A stretch of 64,000 bases of DNA from JBKBIP01 sp046297495 (GTDB lineage: Bacteria > Planctomycetota > Planctomycetia > Gemmatales > Gemmataceae), in the NCBI GenBank assembly GCA_046297495.1, contig JBKBIP010000011.1, positions 62,001 through 126,000 on the forward strand, given 5' to 3'. Position 1 is the stretch's first letter; every line of letters starts with the position of its first letter. The position numbers and the translations under genes are program-made. This document shows, one piece after another, positions 54,129 through 63,919 of this stretch. The notes under the pieces are model-generated. The model was not told where the DNA came from. It saw only the letters and a list, made by a program, of their open reading frames with translations, and ran no database searches.

Positions 54129-54938
54129 ATGCTCGAAGGGATTTCCACCTTTTGTTTCGTGGCCAGCTATACGGTGGCCTTGGCGTTGGAGCTGGTCCAA
54201 CTGGCTCGACCGGGGAAGGTGCCGCGCATCGTCGGCTTGATCTTCGGGGTGGCGGGGCTGCTCGCCCAAACGTTGTTCCTGGCTGACAAGGCCCCGTCAC
54301 TTTCGACGCACTTCGGTTCGTTGTTGGTGCTGGCCTGGGTGTTGGCGGTGTTTTATCTGTATGGGGCCGTGCATCATCGCCAGCTGGCCTGGGGGGTGTT
54401 CGTCCTGCCGGTGGTGCTGGGGCTGATCGGTTTGGCATACTTGGATCAAAATTCGTTCACGCGCGGCTCGTGGCTGTCGTTCGTGGAGGAGCTGCGCGGC
54501 GATGGTTTCTGGAGCATCGTGCATGGCGCCGTGCTGCTGTTGGCGGCAGTGGGGGTGTGCGTCGGCTTCGTGGCCAGTGTCATGTACTTGATCCAGGCGC
54601 GGCGCTTGAAGGCCAAGGTGATGCCAGGCAAGGGGATACGCTTGCTCAGCTTGGAACGGCTGGAACAGATGATTCGCCGGGCTATCACTTGGTCGTTTCC
54701 ATTGCTGACGGTGGGCGTGCTCGTTGGTGTCATCCTGATGATCCAACGCGCCCCAGAGTTGCGCGGCTGGACGGACCAACGCATCATCGGCACAGCCATT
54801 TTGTGGGTGGTATTTGCATTGTTGATGTACTTGCGGTACGGTTATCACCTGCGCGGCCGCCAGCTGGCTTTGCTGACCATCGTGACCTTCGCCCTGTTCG
54901 TGGCGACGTTGACATCGTCGCATCAGTTTTTGCGGTAG
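54129..54938 (+). CDS. CcsA/HemX-like membrane protein
   Basis: 269 aa from ATG 54129; upstream in-frame codons include the promoter and have poor character. About eight TM helices. Family marks: SLLVLAWVLAVFYLYGAVHHRQLAWGVFVLP, SIVHGAVLLLAAVGVCVGFVASVMYL and YLRYGYHLRG, as in CcsA/ResC/HemX proteins of cytochrome c assembly. Length is that of HemX-type members, shorter than full CcsA. The next gene, 45 bp on, is hemA; this pair is known in several bacteria, where HemX may adjust HemA levels. A cytochrome c assembly role is also possible given the PSCyt1 gene nearby. Confidence 0.8.
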   Translation: MLEGISTFCFVASYTVALALELVQLARPGKVPRIVGLIFGVAGLLAQTLFLADKAPSLSTHFGSLLVLAWVLAVFYLYGAVHHRQLAWGVFVLPVVLGLIGLAYLDQNSFTRGSWLSFVEELRGDGFWSIVHGAVLLLAAVGVCVGFVASVMYLIQARRLKAKVMPGKGIRLLSLERLEQMIRRAITWSFPLLTVGVLVGVILMIQRAPELRGWTDQRIIGTAILWVVFALLMYLRYGYHLRGRQLALLTIVTFALFVATLTSSHQFLR

Positions 54939-54983
54939 CGGTCAGCGACTGGTGACGCTCCCACGGAGTGTCCGCTAAACCGA

Positions 54984-56294
54984 ATGGCGCAACACGCACG
55001 CATGGGCAACAATTTGGAACCTTTGCTGTTGGTGGTGGGGTGTGGCTTCCGCGACACGCCGGTCGAACTGCGCGAACGGTTGGCGTTCGATGGCAACAAG
55101 CTGGCTGGCGCGCTCGATGAGATCAGCGCCCGCTACGGCTGCGAGGCGGTCATCCTCAGTACCTGCAATCGGGTCGAGGTGTATCTGGCCCACCAGCGCG
55201 CGCCGAGCGCGCTCAACGCCGAGCTACTGGCCGAGTTTCTGGCCGAGGTTCATCATCTGCCGCTGGCGGAGCTGGAGCCGCGGCTGTATTTCCATTATCA
55301 AGCGGAGGCCGTGCATCACCTGTTCCGCGTGGCCGCCAGCCTCGACAGCATGATCGTCGGCGAGGGGCAAATCGCCGGTCAAGTCAAGCAAGCCTACGAG
55401 ATCGCGCAGAGACAAGCGGCGGTCGGGCCGATCTTGCACGGCCTGTTTCAACATGCCCGCGTGGTGGCCAAGCGCGTCCGGGCCGAGACCGGCATCGCGC
55501 AGGGGAAAGTTTCTGTTTCGAGCGCGGCCGTCGAGTACGTGCGACAAGTCTTTGAGCATTTCGATGACAAGACAGTGCTAGTGATCGGCGCCGGCAAGAT
55601 GGGGGAATTGACGTTGCGCCATCTCCGCCAGCTGCGACCATTGCGTATCCTGGTGGCGAATCGCAGCCCGGAGAAGGCGGAAGTGGTGGCGCGCGGCTGC
55701 GGCGGCACGGCTATCCCCTGGGACAAGCTCGACGACGCTATTGCCCAAGCGGACATCGTCTTGAGCACCACCGGCGCTTCCGAACCTGTCATCGATCAAC
55801 GCCGCTACCAGGGCATTCTAGCGCGGCGGACCAAGGATGGGCCAGTAGTCATTCTGGACATTGCCGTGCCGCGCGACTTCGACTCGCGCATCCACGACGG
55901 CGACCAGACTTGCTTGTTCAACATCGACGACCTCAAGCGCATCCGCGACCGCACCTTGCAAGAACGCCTCCGTCATGTCCCCGCCGCCGAAGCCATCATC
56001 GCACAAGAACAAAAGCGCTTTCTCAGTGAATGGACGCGGCGCCGCAACGGCCCGATCATCGCCCGGCTGACGCGCGACTTCGAGACCAAACGCCAAGCCA
56101 TCGTCAAGCAATTGCTGGACCGTCTGCGCGACCGCCTCGGCGACGACGAACGGGCGCTGATTGACGGCGCCTTTCGCTTGTATCAAAATCAATTGCTGCA
56201 CGGCCCCATCTCCGCCCTGGCCGAGGAACCGACCGAAGGTAGCCAGCACACGCTGCTCGACGCCCTGTTGAAGCTGTTTCGGATTCACGAGTGA
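54984..56294 (+). CDS. hemA: Glutamyl-tRNA reductase
   Basis: 436 aa. Catalytic Cys61 in ILSTCNRVEVY; the substrate and dimer region with SLDSMIVGEGQIAGQVKQAYEIA; NADPH domain VLVIGAGKMGELTLRHL; then ILDIAVPRDFDSRI and a C-terminal dimerisation helix. It reduces glutamyl-tRNA to glutamate-1-semialdehyde, the first committed step of heme synthesis in the C5 pathway. ATG 55002 is an alternative start. It lies just after a CcsA/HemX-like gene, 45 bp apart. Confidence 0.95.
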   Translation: MAQHARMGNNLEPLLLVVGCGFRDTPVELRERLAFDGNKLAGALDEISARYGCEAVILSTCNRVEVYLAHQRAPSALNAELLAEFLAEVHHLPLAELEPRLYFHYQAEAVHHLFRVAASLDSMIVGEGQIAGQVKQAYEIAQRQAAVGPILHGLFQHARVVAKRVRAETGIAQGKVSVSSAAVEYVRQVFEHFDDKTVLVIGAGKMGELTLRHLRQLRPLRILVANRSPEKAEVVARGCGGTAIPWDKLDDAIAQADIVLSTTGASEPVIDQRRYQGILARRTKDGPVVILDIAVPRDFDSRIHDGDQTCLFNIDDLKRIRDRTLQERLRHVPAAEAIIAQEQKRFLSEWTRRRNGPIIARLTRDFETKRQAIVKQLLDRLRDRLGDDERALIDGAFRLYQNQLLHGPISALAEEPTEGSQHTLLDALLKLFRIHE

Positions 56295-56312
56295 GCAGGG
56301 GCGGAGAGTTCC

Positions 56313-56387
56313 GGGAATTTATCGATGACCGCGGAATGGGGGAGAACGTGCCCGAAATGCTGAATCCACACAGCCCCGATAAATCCA
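56313..56387. repeat. decayed family 1 repeat (copy P)
   Basis: GGGAATTTATCG on the left, CGAAATGCTGAATCC and CGATAAATCC on the right. GGAATTTATCG and CGATAAATCC pair except for one inserted base. It lies between hemA and the ECF sigma gene. Confidence 0.4.
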
Positions 56388-56422
56388 AATCCAGGTGACC
56401 TTCGTCGAATAGATTAGGAAAC

Positions 56423-56977
56423 ATGAGCAAGCGCGTCGCCAGTGTGACTGACCCGCCCCCAATGGTTTCCGATGGAGCGATTCCTCCCGGTGATCTGTTG
56501 GTGCGCACGTTTCAGGAGCTGCGCGACGATTTGTTGAGCACTTTGTTCTTTCTGTTGGGACATACCGAGGACGTGCAGGACGTCGCCCAGGAAGTGTTCA
56601 TGAAATGTTGGCGGGCCCGCGAGGGATTGGCGGGCATCCAAGATTTGCGCGCTTGGATTTTCCGCATCGGCTTGAACACGGCCAAGGACCTGCGCCGTAG
56701 CGCCTGGAAACGCCGCGCGCGACCGCTCCAGGGGGAACCGAATATGATCATGAGCCGTCACGCCCCACCGGCCGAGGAAGCGGAAAACCGAGAAGACTGC
56801 GAACGCTTGCGCCAGGCGATCCTGGCCCTGCGGCCCGAGGAACAGGAAGTGTTTCTGCTGCGTCAGAACGGCGACCTGACTTATGAGCAAATCGCCGAGA
56901 TTCGCCATAGTCCCGTTGGCACCGTCAAGACGCAGATGCGCAGCGCCTTACAAAAGCTGCGGCAAGTGTTAGCCTAA
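56423..56977 (+). CDS. ECF sigma factor
   Basis: 184 aa. Region 2 (about 30-100) with DDLLSTLFFLLGHTEDVQDVAQEVFMKCWRAR and LRAWIFRIGLNTAKDLRRS; region 4 (about 130-184) with LRPEEQEVFLLRQNGDLTYEQIAEIRHSPVGTVKTQMRSALQKLRQ. No region 1.1 or 3, as is normal for extracytoplasmic-function sigmas. The next gene on the same strand, 69 bp away, is a membrane protein whose first 40 residues form an anti-sigma zinc finger, so the two are a sigma/anti-sigma pair. Target genes may include that operon. Confidence 0.92.
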   Translation: MSKRVASVTDPPPMVSDGAIPPGDLLVRTFQELRDDLLSTLFFLLGHTEDVQDVAQEVFMKCWRAREGLAGIQDLRAWIFRIGLNTAKDLRRSAWKRRARPLQGEPNMIMSRHAPPAEEAENREDCERLRQAILALRPEEQEVFLLRQNGDLTYEQIAEIRHSPVGTVKTQMRSALQKLRQVLA

Positions 56978-57045
56978 CATCCCACGAAGTTGATAGCGAG
57001 CGTGCCACGAGCACCGGCTCGCCGCCTATAGCGACGGAGATTGCC

Positions 57046-60000
57046 ATGAACAGCTGCCAACAGTGCCAAGCCTTGTTGCTGGAACATCTGTACGGCCTCC
57101 TAGAAGGGGAAGAGCGTCAGACGCTGGAACAGCATTTGCTGGGCTGCCCCTCCTGCCAGGCGGCGCTCGAACAAGCCAAGGCTCAGCAACGCTTGCTGGC
57201 TCAGGCGGCCCGCGCGGAATTCCCCGAGGTGCGTTTCGAGGCCCCTGCCGACACGTTGCCCATGCCGGCGACGACGCGGCGCCCCACGCCGCGTTCGTGG
57301 CTCCGCTATGCCGTCGCCGCTTGTTTGCTGCTGACGTTGGGTACCGTCGGCGGATTGGCGGCGTGGTGGTATCAGGAAGGCCAGACGTACCAAAACCAGT
57401 ACGCTAGAGCAGAAACCATGCTGGGCGATATTCAAGATGCGCAACGCGCGCTGAACGCCGCCCAAGACGCCAAAATCAACCAAGGACTCCAGCTGTGGCA
57501 GGAAACCGACCAAGCCATCGTCGCCGTGCAGGAAGAGTATCGCAAAAAGCTGGACGAGGCCGAGCGGACCGTCCGCTCCAAGCAGGTTTACATGCGGATC
57601 GACGCCCCAGAAACCTATCAGCCCGGCGCTCCCAACACCTACAAGGCCGAGGTGAAAAACCTGAATAACGACTACGTGCCGGCCAAGTTCAAGGCCCGCG
57701 TCCTCGACCAAACCGGCCAAGTCGTGTACGAGGAAAAAGACATCCAGACGCAAGGACAATACACCTTGTCGTTGCCCCCCAATTTGGAAGTCAAACCGGG
57801 GGCCGACCTCAAGCTGGAGATGGTCGCCTGGGCCGACAATGGCAAGCAAGTCGAGCTGGCCGAGAAGCTGACGTTGGCCAAGCCGATGTACGTCACGCAC
57901 TTGACCACCGACAAGCCGATGTACCAACCGGGGGAAACAGTCTATTTCCGCTCGTTGACCTTGGACCGCTTCAGCCTGAAACCGGCTCCAGAAGATTTCC
58001 ATTTAATCTTCACCGTCGCCGATCCGCTCGGCCAAGAAATCGCGCGCATGGATGGCGTCTCCCGGCTGATGAACGAACAGCGTCAGGAAATCAAAGGCCC
58101 GGACGGCCAACCAGTGCGCGGCATCGGCAGCGGCGCCTTCGAAATTCCGGTGGATTACTTGGGCGGGGAATACACGTTGACGGTGAGCGAGGCCAGCAGC
58201 CGCTTCTTGCCGCAACAGCGTAAGTTCCTCATTCAACACTATCAAAAACACAATCTGAACAAGACGCTGGAATTCGGTCGCAAGACTTATGGCCCAGGCG
58301 AGGAAGTAATCGCTTTCGGCAAGGTGACTCGTGCCGAAGGGGGCTTGGCCGTGGCCAACCGGCCCGTGACGGCGACCATCGACATCGACGGCCAGCGCTA
58401 CGATCCGAACGGCCAGCCGGTGGCCGACCACCAAGGCCAGCTGCGCCTCCAAACCGACGCCGAGGGGAACGTGCGCGTAGCGTTTCGTTTGCCGGAACGC
58501 CTGGAACGGGGACAAGGCAGTTTGACGGTGGCCTTCCAAGATGGTGGCAACGTGGAGTCGATTGTTCGCCCCATCCCCATCGTGCTGCGCAAGCTGCTGA
58601 TCGAGTTCTTCCCGGAAGGGGGCAAGCTGGTGGCGGGGGTTCCCAATCGGGTGTACTTCCAGGTACGCACGCCGCTGGGCAAGCCTGCCGATTTGACAGG
58701 CTATCTGGTCGATGGCCAAGGCCGCCAACTCGACACAGTCGCCCGGACACTCAATGATGAGGAGAATCCCGGCGTTAATCAGGGGATGGGCCTGTTTGAG
58801 TTCATTCCCCAAGCCGGGGAAAAGTACCAGCTGCGCATCGACACGCCATCAGGAATCGAAGGCGAACATTGGCTGCCGGATGTCGCCACCGACGGCGTGG
58901 TGATGAGCGTGCCATCAGGAGTGACCAGCGCCAAGGAGCCGATCCGCGTGCTGCTCCACAGCGCGGCCAAGGACCGCGACTTGCTGGTGGGAGTGTACTG
59001 CCGGGGCCGGCTGCTAGAACATCGCCGCGTTCACGCGCCCCAGATGAAGCCCACCGAGGTCGAGCTGAAACCCGCCGGCGACGTGGGGGGTGTGTACCGG
59101 ATCACCGTGTTTGAGGACACCAGCGCTCCCGGCGCTGCCGGCGCCTTGGAGCCGATGGCCGAGCGCCTCGTTTATCGTCAACCCGCGAATCGGCTCAACA
59201 TCGCCATCAAACCGGACAAGCCGCACTACACCCCTGGCGATCCGGTGAGGCTGAATCTGTCCAGCACCAACGAGAAAGGGCAGCCAGCGCCGGCCATCCT
59301 GCTAGTCGCGGTGGTGGACAAGAGCGTCGTGGTGATGGCCGACGAGAAGACGGCACGCAGTATGCCCACGCATTTCCTGTTGACTACCGAAGTGCGCCGT
59401 CCCGAGGATTTGGAGCACGCCGATTTCCTCGTGGGGGATCATCCGAAGGCCGCCCAAGCTCTCGACTTGCTGCTCGGCACGCAGGGCTGGCGCCGCTTCG
59501 CTGAACAAGACCCGCAACAGTTCAAGCAACAGCACCACGAGGAAGCGGAACGGCTGCTGGTGACGATTGGCCAGATGGCCCCCCATCCCACCCCCCAGCC
59601 GGCCGATGCCTACGAGCAGGCCCGCCGGAAAGTGGCCGAGGAATTTGAACCCAAAGTCCAGGAGCTGCAACAGCATCTGGCCGAAGTGGACACGCGCTTG
59701 CGGGAGCTGGAGGCGGATGATGACTTCGAGCAACGGAGCCTGGCATTGCAAGAGCAAGAACAACAAGCCAGTGCCGCCTTGCTGGCCGCCCGCCAAACGT
59801 TGCGCGAGTTTCAAGAGCGCGGCGCCAAGTATCGCGGCCAAGCCTTGCTGGCTGTTGGCGCGTTGTTGCTGTTCGTCAGCGTGGTCTGTCTGCTCATCGC
59901 CCTGACCCGTAGCTTGCAACGGGGCACGCCGTACTTGGCGACGGGGTTGGCTTCTCTTGGTCTGTCCGCCCTGGTTCTGCTGGGCACCTTTTTGTCTCTC

Positions 60001-62871
60001 CACTTGAGTGGGAACGCCTACCGCGAAGTGGCCATGATTTCTGAGATGACCAACAACAATCTGGAGGATCACCGCCACGGACTGGAGCTACATGAGGAAC
60101 TAGGCTTACAAGTCATGCCGATGGCAGGGCCAGATGCGGATCCCGCCTTGCTGATGGATAATAATGGCATGGGGCGCGGTCAAGGTCAAGCGGACGCTGG
60201 CGCTGGCGAAGGGGGGGGCAAGGCGGAGAAGCGTGACGCGGGAGAAGTACGCAAGAATACCCAAGTGGATGGCAAGGGACAATTTGGCAAGGGCTTTGCC
60301 AACGATCCCTGGAGTGACAAAACCAGGGATGCGGCACCAATGGAAGAACAACGGCGCCGCGAGCTGCGAGCGGGCTTTTACCCCCAACAAGACGAACAGA
60401 AGGCGGGAATGGAAAAGTTGGACGGCTTGCGACTTGCCGATCGCGCCGCACTCCGCATGCGCCAGGCGCGAGCGGGGTATTGGGACGTGGGTAAGGCCCT
60501 AAAAGAACTCCAAGAAGCCAACAACGCTCGTCATCTGCTTCAGCGCAACCTACCCAACGCCCCCCCACCCAGCGCGGCCGCGGCGGCTTTGGCTGGCGTG
60601 CCTGCGGATGGCCGTATGCTGGAGAAAGAGCAAGCCGCGCTGGCCAAGCTGGCTCTGTCCAAGTTTTACGTGCGCCAGTACGCCCACCAGCACTTCTTCG
60701 GTGACGATCCCAAGGTCCGCCGGGATTTCACCGAGACCCTCTATTGGCATCCCGTGCTGGTGCTACCCGATGGCAAAAATCAGGTTTCTTTCGAGTTGTG
60801 CGATTCCTTGACCAGCTTTCAAGTGCTGGCGGTGGGACATACCATCGACGGCCGGCTGGGATCGGCCAACATCGTCCTGGAATCTCGCAAGCCGTTCACC
60901 GTTGATGCCAAGGTGCCGCTGGAAGTGACTGCCAACGACATCCTCGAAGTCCCCGTGACCATCGCCAACAACAGCGACGACCGGCGCCAGGCCAGCTTGA
61001 CGTTTGAAACCCAGGGCTTGACCTTGCTCGCCAGCGTTCACGACAACCGCTTCCAACTGGAACCGCAACAGCGCGTGCGGCGCGTGTATCGCTTCCAACC
61101 GACCATCAGCGCCGGCGAGGCGGTGCTGACGCTGCGCGGCGTGAGTGAGCCATTCGCCACCGACGAAGTGCGGCGCGCGATGCGGGTGGTTCCCGAAGGC
61201 TTCCCGGTGGTGGCGTCCCAGAGCGACATTCTCGAAGGAGTGGCCGAGAATGGCATCGCCTTGCCGCCGGATTACGTCCAAGGAACACTGCAAGTGCGGG
61301 CCACGGTGTATCTCTCCACCTTGGCCGATCTGCAAAACGGCTTAGACGCGCTGCTCCGCGAGCCGCACGGTTGCTTCGAGCAAACCTCGACGAGCAATTA
61401 CCCCAACCTGCTCATCCTCGATTACCTTCGGGAACACAAGCTGTCCAACCCGGAAGTGGAGAGTCGGGCCATGCGGCTGCTCGATCAGGGGTATCAAAAG
61501 CTAACGCAATTCGAGTGTAAGGTCCCGGCGCATCCGCAACAACGCCAAGGCTACGAATGGTTTGGTGGCAGCGCTCCGCCGCACGAGGCCCTGACCGCCT
61601 ATGGCCTGTTGCAGTTCCGCGACATGGCCAAGGTCTATCAGGTCGATGAAGCCATGGTCGAACGCACCCAACAATACTTGCTCGCGCAACGGGACGGCCA
61701 AGGAGGCTTCCACCGCAACGCCCGCGCCATCGACTCCTTTGGCCGAGCGCCGGAACATGTCACCAACGCCTACATTGTCTGGGCGTTGACCGAAAGTGAC
61801 AAGGACGCCGCCGACCCACTGGATGTCAGCAAGGAGTTGAACGCCGTCCTCGAACAGGCCAAGACGAACAAGGACCCGTACTTCATTGCCTTGGTCGCCA
61901 ATAGTCTGCTCAACCGCGACCGCACCGACGATGCCTTGCCATTGCTGCGCCGGCTGGTCGCAGCGCAACAACCAGAAGGGTTGGTGGCCGGCGCTCAGAC
62001 GAGCATCACCCGTTCCGGCGGCCGGGACCTGCAAATCGAGACCACCGCCTTGACCGTGCTGGCTTGGCTCAAATTCAATCGACCCGAATTCACCGAGCCG
62101 ATTCAGTCCGCCGTGAAGTGGATCGGCCAGCAGCGCGGCGGCTACGGCGGCTACGGTTCGACGCAATCGACCATCCTAGCTCTCAAGGCGCTGCTCGCCG
62201 TGGCCCGCGACGGCCAGAAGAAGATCGAGGCCGGAGAGCTGACCTTGGCCGTCGGTGATCAAGTCATCGCCAAGATGGACGTGACACCCAACGCCAAGGA
62301 TTCGTTGGTGCTGGAAGTGAAGGACCCGGAAAAATACCTCCAAGCAGGTCCCAACGACTTGCGCTTGACGATGACGAATCAGAAAGAGTCCTTCCCTTAT
62401 ACGCTGACTTGGTCCTATCACGCCCTCAAGCCGGCCAGCGCCGAGGCATGTCCAGTGCGTCTGACAACCCAGCTCAACCGCGCCCAGGCCGAGGAAGAGG
62501 AAACCGTGCGCCTGACGGTGACGGTGGCGAACGTCAGCGGTCAAGGCCAAGGCATGACGATGGCCATTGTCGGCTTACCCGCCGGTCTGGAACTGCCGCC
62601 CGACAAAAAGCAACTGCGCGACCATGTCACCTTGCGCGACGACGGCGCCACGCGCGGCTTGATCGACGCTTGGGAGCTGAATGGCCGCGAGCTGATTCTC
62701 TACTGGCGCGACTTGGCCCCCGACCAGAAAATCGAAGTGCCACTGGACCTGACCTGCCGCATCCCTGGCGTCTATCGCGGTCCCGCTAGCCGAGGGTATC
62801 TGTACTATAACGCTGATCTCAAACACTGGATCGAGCCGGTGACGGTGACGATCATGCCCAAGGGGAATTAA
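57046..62871 (+). CDS. Anti-sigma zinc finger fused to an alpha-2-macroglobulin with thioester
   Basis: 1941 aa. Residues 1-45 form a zf-HC2 anti-sigma finger (Cys7, His30, Cys34, Cys37), with one TM near 86-108 (YAVAACLLLTLGTVGGLAA). Then a coiled coil (about 120-185), MG-type beta domains (TDKPMYQPGETVYFRSLTLDR at about 287 and others), and LDLLLGTQGWRRF. A coiled coil (about 850-925) leads to a second membrane hairpin of two TM helices (about 930-985) and a Gly/Asp-rich stretch. Then come the A2M domain (FTETLYWHPVLVLPDGK, about 1226-1275), the thioester domain with CFEQ at 1443-1446, and C-terminal domains. The thioester probably traps proteases covalently. The fusion suggests that events outside the cell release the ECF sigma at 56423. 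Confidence 0.88.
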   Translation: MNSCQQCQALLLEHLYGLLEGEERQTLEQHLLGCPSCQAALEQAKAQQRLLAQAARAEFPEVRFEAPADTLPMPATTRRPTPRSWLRYAVAACLLLTLGTVGGLAAWWYQEGQTYQNQYARAETMLGDIQDAQRALNAAQDAKINQGLQLWQETDQAIVAVQEEYRKKLDEAERTVRSKQVYMRIDAPETYQPGAPNTYKAEVKNLNNDYVPAKFKARVLDQTGQVVYEEKDIQTQGQYTLSLPPNLEVKPGADLKLEMVAWADNGKQVELAEKLTLAKPMYVTHLTTDKPMYQPGETVYFRSLTLDRFSLKPAPEDFHLIFTVADPLGQEIARMDGVSRLMNEQRQEIKGPDGQPVRGIGSGAFEIPVDYLGGEYTLTVSEASSRFLPQQRKFLIQHYQKHNLNKTLEFGRKTYGPGEEVIAFGKVTRAEGGLAVANRPVTATIDIDGQRYDPNGQPVADHQGQLRLQTDAEGNVRVAFRLPERLERGQGSLTVAFQDGGNVESIVRPIPIVLRKLLIEFFPEGGKLVAGVPNRVYFQVRTPLGKPADLTGYLVDGQGRQLDTVARTLNDEENPGVNQGMGLFEFIPQAGEKYQLRIDTPSGIEGEHWLPDVATDGVVMSVPSGVTSAKEPIRVLLHSAAKDRDLLVGVYCRGRLLEHRRVHAPQMKPTEVELKPAGDVGGVYRITVFEDTSAPGAAGALEPMAERLVYRQPANRLNIAIKPDKPHYTPGDPVRLNLSSTNEKGQPAPAILLVAVVDKSVVVMADEKTARSMPTHFLLTTEVRRPEDLEHADFLVGDHPKAAQALDLLLGTQGWRRFAEQDPQQFKQQHHEEAERLLVTIGQMAPHPTPQPADAYEQARRKVAEEFEPKVQELQQHLAEVDTRLRELEADDDFEQRSLALQEQEQQASAALLAARQTLREFQERGAKYRGQALLAVGALLLFVSVVCLLIALTRSLQRGTPYLATGLASLGLSALVLLGTFLSLHLSGNAYREVAMISEMTNNNLEDHRHGLELHEELGLQVMPMAGPDADPALLMDNNGMGRGQGQADAGAGEGGGKAEKRDAGEVRKNTQVDGKGQFGKGFANDPWSDKTRDAAPMEEQRRRELRAGFYPQQDEQKAGMEKLDGLRLADRAALRMRQARAGYWDVGKALKELQEANNARHLLQRNLPNAPPPSAAAAALAGVPADGRMLEKEQAALAKLALSKFYVRQYAHQHFFGDDPKVRRDFTETLYWHPVLVLPDGKNQVSFELCDSLTSFQVLAVGHTIDGRLGSANIVLESRKPFTVDAKVPLEVTANDILEVPVTIANNSDDRRQASLTFETQGLTLLASVHDNRFQLEPQQRVRRVYRFQPTISAGEAVLTLRGVSEPFATDEVRRAMRVVPEGFPVVASQSDILEGVAENGIALPPDYVQGTLQVRATVYLSTLADLQNGLDALLREPHGCFEQTSTSNYPNLLILDYLREHKLSNPEVESRAMRLLDQGYQKLTQFECKVPAHPQQRQGYEWFGGSAPPHEALTAYGLLQFRDMAKVYQVDEAMVERTQQYLLAQRDGQGGFHRNARAIDSFGRAPEHVTNAYIVWALTESDKDAADPLDVSKELNAVLEQAKTNKDPYFIALVANSLLNRDRTDDALPLLRRLVAAQQPEGLVAGAQTSITRSGGRDLQIETTALTVLAWLKFNRPEFTEPIQSAVKWIGQQRGGYGGYGSTQSTILALKALLAVARDGQKKIEAGELTLAVGDQVIAKMDVTPNAKDSLVLEVKDPEKYLQAGPNDLRLTMTNQKESFPYTLTWSYHALKPASAEACPVRLTTQLNRAQAEEEETVRLTVTVANVSGQGQGMTMAIVGLPAGLELPPDKKQLRDHVTLRDDGATRGLIDAWELNGRELILYWRDLAPDQKIEVPLDLTCRIPGVYRGPASRGYLYYNADLKHWIEPVTVTIMPKGN

Positions 62872-62888
62872 ACGGTGAGGATATTGCC

Positions 62889-63407
62889 ATGAAATGGTTG
62901 ATCATTGGCTGCCTGTTGTCCCTGACGAGTGGCCTGGCTTTCGCTGATGCTCGTAACGGCGGGATGCCGCCGCCAGGGCCGAAAGAGTGGGGGCAACCAG
63001 CGGATGGTCTGGTGGCTGGCATCTGGATCGACCAGACCCAGTTCCAGGTGGGTCAACCCATCATCGTGCATTACCAGATCAAGAACGTCGGCCAGCAGAA
63101 ACGAACGGTCTGGCACAGTGGTTTCTGGCCCAACCACCAGATCGTGGTCCAGGACGCCGCCGGCCAGGAAGTCGCCCGGACCCCGTTCGGACAACAAGGC
63201 CGCGCCGCCTTCGCCCCCGAAGGACCACGCGAAAAGAACGTCCCCGTCGAGCTGGCTCCCGGTCAAGTGGATCGCGCCTTGTCCAGCTACAACCTACGGC
63301 AATTGTTCGTCCTCGATAAACCGGGCAAGTACACCGTGCAATATCTATATCAAGAAGGCAAAACCCCAGTGTGGAGCAACGTCGTCCCCTTCGAGATCGT
63401 GGAATAA
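62889..63407 (+). CDS. Secreted Ig-like beta protein
   Basis: 172 aa, ATG 17 bases after the macroglobulin stop, so likely co-transcribed. Signal peptide MKWLIIGCLLSLTSGLAFA, then a beta-rich domain with WIDQTQFQVGQPIIVHYQIKN, NHQIVVQDAAGQEVARTPFG and GKYTVQYLYQEGKTPVWSNVVPFEIV. This resembles bacterial Ig-like domains used for binding or inhibition, but no named family is certain. Its position next to an exported protease-trap protein suggests a helper or accessory in the same envelope function. Confidence 0.7.
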   Translation: MKWLIIGCLLSLTSGLAFADARNGGMPPPGPKEWGQPADGLVAGIWIDQTQFQVGQPIIVHYQIKNVGQQKRTVWHSGFWPNHQIVVQDAAGQEVARTPFGQQGRAAFAPEGPREKNVPVELAPGQVDRALSSYNLRQLFVLDKPGKYTVQYLYQEGKTPVWSNVVPFEIVE

Positions 63408-63441
63408 GGAACCGAGGCGGACTGGCCGCCACAACATCTTC

Positions 63442-63919
63442 TCAACGCACCCGCGCTTGAAAGCTCACCACGCCGCTATCGCCGGGAAGCAGCCGGCCGT
63501 TGATTTCCCAGCGCAAGATCACCGAGCCGGCCTCGTTGACCTGCGTGGTGAAGACGGCGGCGCGCGTTGAGCGAGCGCTGCCGGGGACGTATTCCAGCCG
63601 TCCCGTCAGGCTGTCCGAGACGGCGATGTCAGTGATGGGTTGGCCGCCGTGGTTGCTGTATTTCAGGTGAAACGTGACCACGTCGCCGACTTGGGCGGAT
63701 TGCGCGTCGGCCCACTTGTACAACACCAGCGGCTTGTCGGGGGGCTTGGGCGCTTCATGGCAGCATATCGTCAATTCCTGCGTCGCCTCGGCAGATACGA
63801 CCATGTCTAAGCCTTCCACTTGTCCCACGACTTGCGTGGTTTGAACCTTTTCGTCGATGCGCACTCCCAGACGCTTGCTCAATTCCTGGGCCAATTTGAT
63901 CTGGCGAACTAGCAGATTG
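63442..63919 (-). CDS. DUF11-type protein, 5' end lost in gap
   Basis: Open frame runs from the stop at 63442 to the N-run at 63920, so the N-terminus is missing. Visible part of about 159 residues: NLLVRQIKLAQELSKRLGV, then VGDVVTFHLKYSNHGGQPITDIAVSDSL and LEYVPGSARSTRAA, followed by LRWEINGRLLPGDSGVVSFQARVR. That is the conserved DUF11 / conserved-repeat domain found in large exported surface proteins. An upstream TTG (63894) is not a likely start. Function unknown; probably surface or periplasmic. Confidence 0.75.
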
